Part shown: positions 1 through 6,499 of the stretch, in pieces
Numbering within the stretch: the first letter of the stretch is position 1
Layout of the letters: every line of letters starts with the position of its first letter
NCBI GenBank assembly: GCA_024224995.1
Contig: JAAENB010000006.1
Span: 1 to 10,512, forward strand
Length of the DNA: 10,512 bases
Origin: a bacterium
GTDB taxonomy: Bacteria > Spirochaetota > UBA4802 > UBA5550
Reading direction: 5' to 3'
The notes under the pieces: model-generated
The model's input: only the letters and a program-made list of their open reading frames with translations
What the model was told of the DNA's origin: nothing
Database searches by the model: none
Program-made: the position numbers and the translations under genes

Positions 1-68
1 CACTATAAGTATCAAAAAACACGGACACGCTCAAAGTAATTAACAAACAAAAAAAAGGAGGCCCCACA

Positions 69-365
69 ATGACACAAACTCAACAACCCCCGCAAACCAT
101 AACCCAGTTCATGCTGGACAACCTCAAAAACGAGCAGGAAATCCTCATCCACCTGGGCAAAATAGAACGCTCCACGCTCAGGTTCATCACCAAAAACCTC
201 ATAGAAAACCTCACCCGTGAAACCCTTGAGGGCGAAGAGGTCTATTGCACTGCACCCGGAGAATACCGCTTATCGATCTTTGGATACCAGATGGCTGCGT
301 TAAAGATGATCCATGAGAAGGTGAGCGCGAAAGAAGAAGGGCCATTACAGGGGATACTCAAATGA
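69..365 (+). CDS. Small hypothetical protein, 98 aa
   Basis: I do not recognise the family. The start is secure: a perfect AGGAGG lies at 56-61, seven bases before the ATG. A TATAAG that could be a -10 lies at 4-9, but its -35 would fall outside the window. The protein is hydrophilic, with no signal peptide or membrane segment. After a Gln/Pro/Thr-rich first 12 residues it looks mostly helical (about 13-58, charged and amphipathic). A short segment with aromatic residues follows (EEVYCTAPGEYRLSIFGYQ, about 56-74), then another helix with a Lys/Glu-rich end. It is probably cytoplasmic. It is transcribed towards the minus-strand SH3 gene and is separated from it by a hairpin. Coding is supported by the strong ribosome binding site and the full-length frame; the function is unknown. 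Confidence 0.75.
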   Translation: MTQTQQPPQTITQFMLDNLKNEQEILIHLGKIERSTLRFITKNLIENLTRETLEGEEVYCTAPGEYRLSIFGYQMAALKMIHEKVSAKEEGPLQGILK

Positions 366-415
366 GGGGGACAGGCCCGGGGAGGAGAATATCAGCATAC
401 GCGAAAAATCTTATA

Positions 416-445
416 CGGGAAGGGAGCCCTTCCCGGAAGGTTTTT
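416..445. terminator. Rho-independent terminator between convergent genes, possibly bidirectional
   Basis: CGGGAAGG (416-423) pairs with CCTTCCCG (428-435) around a GAGC loop. GAAGG (436-440) can instead pair with CCTTC (428-432), which puts a short hairpin directly before TTTTTCTT. Read on the minus strand, the 8-bp stem is followed seven bases later by a run of five T. It lies just after the stop at 365 and before the minus-strand stop at 447, so it suits both converging transcripts. Confidence 0.7.
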
Positions 446-446
446 C

Positions 447-1769
447 TTATTTAATTCGAATAACAGAATCCCAGTTCGACACGTACCACGAACCATCAAA
501 GAATCCAATCTCGTATATTGCTTTCTTAGGAAAAGAATCATTAAGCCGGAATAGATGGGCCTGCTTATTGGCCAGGTCATAAACGAGCCACCCTTCATCG
601 CATACGGCGAGTAATTTGCCGTTGATGCGTTTTAAATTATATACACCCATTTTCTTTTTATCATCTGAGGTAGGATAATGAAAGTACGTGGATTTCTTTT
701 CATCAATTTCAATGAGACCGGCGTTAGAAGAAGCAAGGAGCCGGTTGTTATGAAACAGGAAAGAATCCGGGTTGATATACGCCAGGTTAAGGAGATTAAA
801 AGATTCCACCTTTTTGGTACCGGGAGAGAACCTGTCAATGCTGAAGCCGCTCATACCACCGGCAGTAGCGATATACCAGATATACGTATCCTGCCGCAAA
901 ATCCCATACCGGTTAATTCCCATCACCTCATCTGAAATTAAAAATTTAAGTTTTTTTTCAGCTAAGTTTATTTCGTCAAGAGATCCGTATTCGCCAACCA
1001 GCAATGAATCCTTATCGGGATAAAAAGACCGGATAGAGGGAGTATATGGTTTGGAGGCGCCATTTTTTTGTTTAACAGAAAAGGACTTAATTAGATTCGC
1101 CTTTTTGTTTTTCAGATCAACAACCAGGAGCCCCACCCCTTTGGGGCCGCGAACATACCCGCCGCCGGAATTTCGTAAATCTTGTAGTCTCAGGCTTTCG
1201 GGATAACTGGCAGCACTAATAATAAGCCGGTTGCCATTTAAAACCCCATCCGCGAACCAATCAAACCCTTTTGGGAGTTGAACCATGCTCGATAATTTAC
1301 AAATTTTTTTAGACTTTTCTTTAATATAAATATCTCTGCCCGATAAAAAGATAATACAATCTTTGTTCGATAAAAACTTGCTGGAATGAAAATCCAATAT
1401 TTTTTCACCGGCAGCATTTCCGGGAATGGTTTTAAGTTTGATTTGTTTTACGTAAAAGGGATCGTCACCGCGCAGAGACTTGCCCAAACACCAGCCCGAT
1501 TTATTATTATATTCAACAAAAAGCCAGGAGTCTTTAGCAGGGGGATCGTTTAATAAATAACCCAGTGCAATAACTTTTGATTTAAAGGGAATTAAAGCCA
1601 GCTTCTTGCTTTTGGAAGAAGGAGATTTTCGCAAAGCCAATCCATCTGCGGCGTGAACATAAAAGGGACTCTTTTCATCAAACTTCTTGTAATCACCGGC
1701 CAAAAGCCCGGCATTATACAGCTGAGTCATAAGGAGCAGCAATACAAAAATAAGCAAATTTTTCTTCAT
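447..1769 (-). CDS. Exported bacterial SH3-domain protein with propeller-like C-terminal region
   Basis: The 440-aa product begins with a signal peptide: MKK, a Leu-rich core at residues 5-14, and a possible signal peptidase I site near LYNA|G (17-21). There is no lipobox cysteine, so it is probably periplasmic or secreted. Residues about 35-105 look like a bacterial SH3 (SH3b) domain (YVHAADGLALRKSPSS, later WLFVEYNNKSGWCLGKSL), a fold often used to bind peptidoglycan or peptides. The remainder has recurring beta-type units that end in patterns such as LLVVDLKNKKANLI, DEINLAEKKLKFL, GLIEIDEKKSTYF and WLVYDLANKQAHLF, which suggests a beta-propeller. No enzymatic motif is seen. The ATG at 1769 is chosen because AGGA stands eight bases upstream and the signal peptide starts there. 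The longer TTG start at 1820 falls in the predicted -35. The ligand is unknown. Confidence 0.8.
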   Translation of the reverse strand: MKKNLLIFVLLLLMTQLYNAGLLAGDYKKFDEKSPFYVHAADGLALRKSPSSKSKKLALIPFKSKVIALGYLLNDPPAKDSWLFVEYNNKSGWCLGKSLRGDDPFYVKQIKLKTIPGNAAGEKILDFHSSKFLSNKDCIIFLSGRDIYIKEKSKKICKLSSMVQLPKGFDWFADGVLNGNRLIISAASYPESLRLQDLRNSGGGYVRGPKGVGLLVVDLKNKKANLIKSFSVKQKNGASKPYTPSIRSFYPDKDSLLVGEYGSLDEINLAEKKLKFLISDEVMGINRYGILRQDTYIWYIATAGGMSGFSIDRFSPGTKKVESFNLLNLAYINPDSFLFHNNRLLASSNAGLIEIDEKKSTYFHYPTSDDKKKMGVYNLKRINGKLLAVCDEGWLVYDLANKQAHLFRLNDSFPKKAIYEIGFFDGSWYVSNWDSVIRIK

Positions 1770-1791
1770 ATTAATTTTTCCTGATAGTATT

Positions 1792-1820
1792 AAAATAATA
1801 ACGGTATGGGCACTGGTCAA
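1792..1820 (-). promoter_or_regulatory. Predicted sigma70-type promoter of the SH3-protein gene
   Basis: On the minus strand, TTGACC (1820-1815) is followed after 17 bases by TATTTT (1797-1792). The predicted RNA start, near 1785, gives a short leader to the ATG at 1769. The -35 is good and the -10 is only fair (4 of 6). The TTG of the -35 is also the first codon of the longest open frame, which argues against that longer start. Confidence 0.45.
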
Positions 1821-1856
1821 ATATACCGGGAAACCATAATCTGTAAAGCTTATTCT

Positions 1857-1895
1857 AAAAAAGTTACCGGGACAGATTTGTCCCTACACTTTTTT
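1857..1895. repeat. Interrupted inverted repeat with A-tract and T-tract flanks
   Basis: The core is GGGACA (1869-1874), loop GATT, TGTCCC (1879-1884). Outside it, AAAAAAGT (1857-1864) mirrors ACTTTTTT (1888-1895), with short unpaired linkers TACC and TAC. Either strand would therefore read as a hairpin followed by a T-run, the form of a bidirectional terminator. It sits upstream of two divergent genes, where no transcript obviously needs ending. It may be a REP/MITE-like element or the remnant of a lost gene's terminator. The rest of the 1770-2003 gap holds only the two divergent promoters. Confidence 0.6.
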
Positions 1896-1950
1896 ACAGC
1901 CGCATCAAGCAAACATCCGTATAGCAATCAGAACAATAAAATGAGTTGCA

Positions 1951-1977
1951 TTTACACGCACCCGGCAGTAGTATAGT
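1951..1977 (+). promoter_or_regulatory. Possible promoter of the AAA-nuclease gene
   Basis: TTTACA (1951-1956) and TATAGT (1972-1977) are 15 bases apart, shorter than the ideal 17. An overlapping alternative is TTGCAT (1946-1951) with TAGTAT (1969-1974) at 17 bases. Both lie just upstream of the AAAGG ribosome binding site at 1991-1995. Some promoter here is likely because the gene upstream is divergent. Confidence 0.4.
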
Positions 1978-2003
1978 CACAAATCAAAAAAAAGGTTTTT
2001 GCA

Positions 2004-3545
2004 ATGTCAAAAGAGTTCAATGTCACAGGGATCTGTATTCCTGAAAATCATTATATGGTAAACACCGGGAAAAAGCTGGATGATATTTTCTCAATGATCG
2101 AACGAAGTGAGTATTTTACCATTAACAGGCCGCGGCAATATGGAAAAACCACAACCATCTTTTTACTATCGAAATTATTGCAAGAGAGGAAAGAGTATCT
2201 CCCTATTGAAATAAGTTTTGAGGGGATTGGATCGGAAGTTTTCGATAATGAGATCGATTTTATAAAAGCCTTTCTGGAAATGATACTGGATGAACTTGAG
2301 TACCTGGACGCGGATCAAAAGATACGTGAACTGGTACAAAAAAATATAGACGGCGAACTTAATACACTGGATCAGCTCAACGAGTTCTTTACAGAGCTCG
2401 TACTCAAGACCGGGAAAAAAATCGTACTCATGATCAATAAGGTCGATAAAAACAGCAGCAATCAACTCTTCCAGGACTTCCTGGCCATGCTGCGAGCAAA
2501 ATATTTAAACCGGAACGAAGGGCTCGACTCCACCTTTCAGAGTGTCATACTGGCAGGAGTCCATGACGTAAAGAACCTGAACAGACCCTGGAACATCGCT
2601 GTCAATTTCACCATAGATCTGAGCTTTAACCCTGAAGAGATAGCCACTATGCTGGAAGACTATTCCCGGGATAAGAATATCGGCATGAATATTCCCCAAA
2701 TCTCCCAGCAGATATATTACTATACTTCGGGATATCCCTTCCTGGTGAGCAGGTTATGCAAGCTCATTGATGAAGATATTCACAAAGAGTGCCCGGACGC
2801 GGATTGGACTCTTAAAGATATTGATGAAGCGGTTAAGCGTATATTGCAGGAAAATAATACCAATTTTGAAAGCCTTATTAAGAACCTGGAAAATAACAGC
2901 GACTTGTATGATATTGTATATAATACGATAATACTGGGATTTCAATTATCCTACAATAACGATAACTCGGTAATTGCTATGGGCACCACGTATGGGATAT
3001 TTAAAAACGAAGACGGGAAAGTAAAAATAGAAAACAGGATCTATGAACAGAGAATATATAATTATTTGAGCTCCAAAATCGAAACATCGGGATCATTTCG
3101 CAATGACACATTCAGAGGAGAAGTTATTAACGATGACGGTTCTCTTAACTTCGAAAAAGTCCTGTTAAAATTTCAGGAGTTTATGAAAAAAGAGTACAGC
3201 ACAAAAGATGAAAAATTCCTTGAAACAAACGGCAGGCTCATTTTCCTGGCTTTTCTTAAGCCCATCATAAACGGCTATGGTTTCGACTTTAAAGAAGTAC
3301 AAATATCCGAAGAAAAACGGCTTGATGTTGTGATTACCTGGCTGGATAAAAAGCATGTTATTGAGCTCAAGATCTGGGACGGTGATGTTAAGCATCAAAA
3401 AGGACTGGCCCAGTTATGCGATTACCTGGACAGGCTGAGTCTTAACCGGGGCTTTCTAGTGGTATTTAATTTTAAGCAGAAAAAAACATGGACCGTTGAT
3501 ACGGTAACTATGGACAATAAAGAAATATTTATGGTTCAGGTTTAA
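2004..3545 (+). CDS. AAA-like ATPase with C-terminal PD-(D/E)XK nuclease domain; altered Walker B
   Basis: The 513-aa protein matches the AAA-like ATPase family that often carries a DUF1703-type PD-(D/E)XK nuclease at its C-terminus. After an N-terminal segment (NVTGICIPENHYMV, 6-19), Walker A is RPRQYGKTT at 42-50. The Walker B strand IVLMINKVDK (140-149) has Asn145-Lys146 where I would expect Asp-Glu, so ATP hydrolysis may be impaired. A GVHDVKN segment (185-191) and SFNPEEIATML follow and belong to the ATPase part. Near the C-terminus, Asp441 (RLDVVI), Glu454-x-Lys456 (VIELKIW) and Gln470 form a complete nuclease-type motif. There is no signal peptide, so it is cytoplasmic. AAAGG eight bases upstream supports the ATG. 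The phosphatase gene starts 5 bp after the stop. The cellular role of the family is not established; defence or mobile-element functions have been proposed for similar proteins. Confidence 0.85.
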   Translation: MSKEFNVTGICIPENHYMVNTGKKLDDIFSMIERSEYFTINRPRQYGKTTTIFLLSKLLQERKEYLPIEISFEGIGSEVFDNEIDFIKAFLEMILDELEYLDADQKIRELVQKNIDGELNTLDQLNEFFTELVLKTGKKIVLMINKVDKNSSNQLFQDFLAMLRAKYLNRNEGLDSTFQSVILAGVHDVKNLNRPWNIAVNFTIDLSFNPEEIATMLEDYSRDKNIGMNIPQISQQIYYYTSGYPFLVSRLCKLIDEDIHKECPDADWTLKDIDEAVKRILQENNTNFESLIKNLENNSDLYDIVYNTIILGFQLSYNNDNSVIAMGTTYGIFKNEDGKVKIENRIYEQRIYNYLSSKIETSGSFRNDTFRGEVINDDGSLNFEKVLLKFQEFMKKEYSTKDEKFLETNGRLIFLAFLKPIINGYGFDFKEVQISEEKRLDVVITWLDKKHVIELKIWDGDVKHQKGLAQLCDYLDRLSLNRGFLVVFNFKQKKTWTVDTVTMDNKEIFMVQV

Positions 3546-3550
3546 AAACC

Positions 3551-4591
3551 ATGACAAAAAAAGACAAACGATACTGGGTAATCGGCGACATACACGGGAT
3601 GTACGATCCCTTAAAACGAATCGTCGATAAAATACGGTTTATACGGGTCTGGGACGATAGAAGTGAATCCCTGGATCTCGCGGACCCGGTGCTGATATTT
3701 ATTGGAGATTATATTGATTACGGCCCTTCATCAAAGGAGGTAATTGATCTGCTCATGGAATTAAAAAACGAATTTGAATGTGTTTTTTTATGCGGAAATC
3801 ATGAAGACATGCTCCTGCAATTTATGCGTCATTCCGACCTGTTTGAGCACTTCGGCAACATGTGGTTCAGGGACGCGGGCGGACAGAATACGGTGATATC
3901 ATTTATGCCGCAGCCCGATATATACGAAAAGCTATATGGAAGACGGAACGATAACGAGGGATTTACCCGGCAGGATTTTATCCTGGAACAGAAGTACCTC
4001 GATTTTTTCGACTCACTTGTTTATTCACATACGGAAACCCTTACGGCAGACGAAGAGACAATAAAACTGGCCTTTACCCACGCCAATCTGTTAGGCCCGC
4101 AAAACGAAGACACCAACGTAAGCGTGGAAGAACAGCTTACCATAAAAACCTACGAAGATTTTCACCGGTTTAGAAAAGATAAAAAGATCTGGATAGAAAG
4201 TACGCACATATGGAACAGGGACTGGCCCACGCAAAAGTTTGATGAGTATATACTTTTTCACGGGCATACTCCAACCCCCATGTATGCTCATAAATATAAC
4301 AACCTGGGCGCGTTTAAACCTGAATCGATATTACCGTACGTGAGTTTTGATACGGATACTGTTGAAGTATCAAAAAAGTACGATAAGCTTCATTTTTCAA
4401 AACCCCTGAGTAACGTGATATCCATTAACACTGACACCGGCGCGGCATACGGAAGCGCGCTTACGGCAATAAGTTTTATAGATCATGAATTATTATACCG
4501 GAATAAAATGACCGTTTATAAAGCCCTGGTAAACCGCACCCGCCTTGAGCCGGAAGTAGAAGTGGAAGAGTTTAAATTCTCTTATGATTAA
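3551..4591 (+). CDS. PPP-type metallophosphatase (serine/threonine phosphatase or Ap4A hydrolase-like)
   Basis: The 346-aa protein has the calcineurin-like metallophosphoesterase motifs in order: GDIHG (12-16), GDYIDYG (52-58), GNHED (82-86), His177 in FTHANL and GHTP (238-241). These supply the Asp, Asn and His ligands for two metal ions, so hydrolysis of a phosphoester is expected. Substrates in this superfamily include phosphoproteins and dinucleoside polyphosphates, and the sequence does not decide between them. The usual Arg of GDxxDRG, which contacts phosphate, is Tyr57. Long inserts (about 92-150) and a C-terminal extension of some 100 residues after GHTP are not explained. It is cytoplasmic. 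The start has only a weak ribosome binding site and follows the previous stop by 5 bp, which suggests translational coupling and a shared operon with the AAA-nuclease. Confidence 0.85.
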   Translation: MTKKDKRYWVIGDIHGMYDPLKRIVDKIRFIRVWDDRSESLDLADPVLIFIGDYIDYGPSSKEVIDLLMELKNEFECVFLCGNHEDMLLQFMRHSDLFEHFGNMWFRDAGGQNTVISFMPQPDIYEKLYGRRNDNEGFTRQDFILEQKYLDFFDSLVYSHTETLTADEETIKLAFTHANLLGPQNEDTNVSVEEQLTIKTYEDFHRFRKDKKIWIESTHIWNRDWPTQKFDEYILFHGHTPTPMYAHKYNNLGAFKPESILPYVSFDTDTVEVSKKYDKLHFSKPLSNVISINTDTGAAYGSALTAISFIDHELLYRNKMTVYKALVNRTRLEPEVEVEEFKFSYD

Positions 4592-4659
4592 GATACCCAA
4601 AGGTTATGCCCATTTTGCGGATATTAATCAATAAATAAAAGAGCTTGACTGAAATTTAA

Positions 4660-4688
4660 TTGAACGGTTCTTATATCCATATTATAAT
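4660..4688 (+). promoter_or_regulatory. Predicted sigma70-type promoter of the 4705 gene
   Basis: TTGAAC (4660-4665) and a perfect TATAAT (4683-4688) are exactly 17 bases apart. A second -35-like TTGACT lies 15 bases upstream at 4645-4650. The RNA would start near 4695, giving a very short leader ahead of AAAAGGA and the ATG at 4705. No terminator is visible between the phosphatase stop and this promoter, so read-through is also possible. Confidence 0.65.
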
Positions 4689-4704
4689 AAACAAAAGGAT
4701 TTCC

Positions 4705-5154
4705 ATGAACGATAAAAACAAAAAAACAGAAGCTTCCATTATTGAATATCTCTATACCAATGAAAACCCGGAAACGGGCGCAGCGCCGCCGGAGCATATG
4801 GCCTGGGTTGTTTTCAAAAACGGGACCGTTTATTTAAGCGCGCCGTGCGATGAGCTTCCGGTGGATTCATCTCTTGAAACAATAGCCCTTAAGGCAAAAG
4901 AGGCGCTTAATGAATTGGGGCCGGTGGTTCCGGGTGCGGCTTCCGCTGACTTTAATGTTTCACTTCTGGACGGCTGGTTCCCGGAAGACTCTATTTACCT
5001 GGTTACATACACTCACCCGAATATAGCCAGCATTATTATTGGGGAGGAAGACGAAGAAACGGTTGCCGGTATGGAAGGACGCTCCCGCAGGGATATGGAC
5101 CTGGAAAATACCGAAATTATAGTTGTACGCGGCTTTGACGGGACAAAGGAATAG
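4705..5154 (+). CDS. Hypothetical acidic protein, 149 aa
   Basis: I do not recognise this protein. The ATG at 4705 is chosen because AAAAGGA precedes it at ideal distance; the in-frame TTG at 4660 is part of the predicted -35 and would lie upstream of the RNA start. The product is soluble and acidic, with no signal peptide or membrane helix. It begins with a charged segment, then an apparent alpha/beta part: strands around MAWVVFKNGTVYLSA and SIYLVTYTHPNIASIIIG, a helix around LETIALKAKEALNELG, and an acidic end with a final strand (TEIIVVRGF). There are no obvious catalytic motifs. It lies downstream of the ATPase-phosphatase pair on the same strand but has its own promoter, so any link to that pair is speculative. 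Its 3' end faces the kinase gene; the 38-bp gap holds only the palindrome TTTCTTAAGAAA (5179-5190). Confidence 0.8.
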   Translation: MNDKNKKTEASIIEYLYTNENPETGAAPPEHMAWVVFKNGTVYLSAPCDELPVDSSLETIALKAKEALNELGPVVPGAASADFNVSLLDGWFPEDSIYLVTYTHPNIASIIIGEEDEETVAGMEGRSRRDMDLENTEIIVVRGFDGTKE

Positions 5155-5192
5155 AAGACGGTTGTCAACTGATCTTAGTTTCTTAAGAAAGC

Positions 5193-6341
5193 CTATTTCA
5201 CTGAAAAATCAATTTGAAACAACGTGCCGTCTGCCATGCTAAATTGAATGATCCCTTTTAATTGTTTTGCCAGAATCACAACCAGACTCAATCCAAGGGT
5301 CTTTGAATTTTCAGGATCAATATCCTTGTTTATGCCGATACCATTGTCCCGTATAATCAATGAATAGGAATCCCGGGTATGGGCTTTCAGGCCTATAAAA
5401 ATTCCCCCTCCATTCCTGCCCGGAAAAGCATGTTTTATGGAATTGCTTACGATCTCATTGGTAATGAGTCCCAGGGGCATTGCCTCATCAATGGAAAAAT
5501 CAATATTGTCGATATCCATGTTAATTTTAATATTTTCTGTTTCCAGGGAATAGATCCCCGCAAAGCCCGATAGCACTGCTTGTAAATATTGATCCATTTT
5601 TACATGCGCCATAGAACCGGTATAGTGCAGCTGCTGATAAAGATATTTCAGGACATGAATACGGTTTTCCATATCCCGAAGCTGCTCCGAAGCTGTTTCA
5701 TTTTCTTCGTTCTGGCATTGCAGGTTTATGAGGGAGGTAACAATTTGCAGGGTATTGCCAATGCGATGATCCAGTTCACTCATTAAGCTGTTTTTTTCCC
5801 GGACTTCTTCGGCATATTGAGCGCTTAAGGCACAGAGCTCCACTGTTTTCTCTGCAATCATCCGGCTAAGGCTTTGGTTGTATTTTTCAAGTTCCTGTTT
5901 CTGTTCCTCCAGTTCCGTAATATCATCCACAATAACCAGGATCATTCCCTTTCCCTTGTACTCAATATACCTGGTAGTAAAGATAAAATATTTTTTAATC
6001 AGATGCCCTTCAATGTAAAACTCACGGAACAGCAGGTTCTTATATATGGGAACTTTCTCAATAAAAGATTTTATGATATTATTACGCAGGACACAATCGC
6101 GGCAATGCTCTGTTTCTCCGCAATTCTTACCGGAGTTTACATGGAAAACGCACCCCATTACATTACCGCACAAATTTTTGAGGATTTTATCTTCGGGCTT
6201 GTAAAAAAGCGCTTGAAACGCGTCATTAAAATTATAAATATAGGCGTTATCATCTGCTAAAAAAATCGCGGAAGTAACATTTTCATAAAGATCATTAAGA
6301 AATTCATTTGATTCTTTAAAATTTTCGATATTCAGTTTCAT
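5193..6341 (-). CDS. Soluble PAS-domain sensor histidine kinase, HisKA_2 family, with Cys cluster
   Basis: The 382-aa kinase has an N-terminal PAS domain (about 12-145), a predicted coiled coil (about 141-187), a HisKA_2-type dimerisation/phosphoacceptor region with His192 in ELDHRIGNTLQIVTSLINLQ, and an HATPase_c domain. ATP-binding boxes are visible: N-box TNEIVSNSIKHAF (Asn295, Asn300), G1 box DNGIGI (332-337) and the later TLGLSLV. There is no membrane segment, so it senses a cytoplasmic signal and passes phosphate to a response regulator that is not in this window. The PAS domain holds Cys58, 64, 74, 80 and 83 (CGN, GC, NCGETEHCRDC), a spacing that could bind a metal or act as a thiol redox switch. 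The ribosome binding site is weak. The gene converges with the 4705 gene and diverges from the HEAT gene. Confidence 0.9.
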   Translation of the reverse strand: MKLNIENFKESNEFLNDLYENVTSAIFLADDNAYIYNFNDAFQALFYKPEDKILKNLCGNVMGCVFHVNSGKNCGETEHCRDCVLRNNIIKSFIEKVPIYKNLLFREFYIEGHLIKKYFIFTTRYIEYKGKGMILVIVDDITELEEQKQELEKYNQSLSRMIAEKTVELCALSAQYAEEVREKNSLMSELDHRIGNTLQIVTSLINLQCQNEENETASEQLRDMENRIHVLKYLYQQLHYTGSMAHVKMDQYLQAVLSGFAGIYSLETENIKINMDIDNIDFSIDEAMPLGLITNEIVSNSIKHAFPGRNGGGIFIGLKAHTRDSYSLIIRDNGIGINKDIDPENSKTLGLSLVVILAKQLKGIIQFSMADGTLFQIDFSVK

Positions 6342-6371
6342 ACGTTTTTTCTTATTTTTAGCTCCGTATTA

Positions 6372-6400
6372 AGTATACTAAAATTACCGGGAATAGTCAA
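6372..6400 (-). promoter_or_regulatory. Predicted sigma70-type promoter of the histidine kinase
   Basis: On the minus strand, TTGACT (6400-6395) is followed after 17 bases by TATACT (6377-6372), each matching 5 of 6 consensus bases. The transcript would start around 6365, about 24 bases before the ATG at 6341. Confidence 0.65.
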
Positions 6401-6452
6401 CGAAGTTATCACTTTCAAAATATTCAAAAAAACGGGTTGACACATTAAGAGC

Positions 6453-6482
6453 TTCAACGAAAATTCAATTATTCATTATAAT
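6453..6482 (+). promoter_or_regulatory. Predicted promoter of the HEAT-repeat gene
   Basis: A perfect TATAAT stands at 6477-6482, with a weak -35 TTCAAC at 6453-6458 (18-bp spacer). A perfect TTGACA at 6437-6442 is 34 bases from this -10, too far to pair with it. The RNA would start near 6489, on top of the AAGAGGT ribosome binding site, so the leader is very short. Confidence 0.5.
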
Positions 6483-6499
6483 GATAAAAGAGGTAAAAT

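Noticed and set aside
1770..1820. Upstream TTG start adding 17 residues to the SH3 protein
   Set aside because: It coincides with the -35 TTGACC and would bury the signal peptide; the ATG at 1769 has AGGA upstream.
4660..4704. Upstream TTG start extending the 149-aa protein by 15 residues
   Set aside because: The TTG is the first part of the predicted -35 and the TATAAT lies inside the extension; the ATG at 4705 has a proper ribosome binding site.
5179..5190. Palindrome TTTCTTAAGAAA between convergent genes as a terminator
   Set aside because: It has no loop, is A/T-rich and is not followed by a T-run; a chance palindrome is plausible.
5874..6260. 128-aa plus-strand frame inside the kinase gene
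   Set aside because: It is antisense to the conserved PAS region, has no ribosome binding site and resembles no protein I recognise.
6437..6482. TTGACA at 6437 as the -35 partner of TATAAT at 6477
   Set aside because: The 34-base spacer is far too long; no acceptable -10 lies 16-18 bases after this TTGACA.
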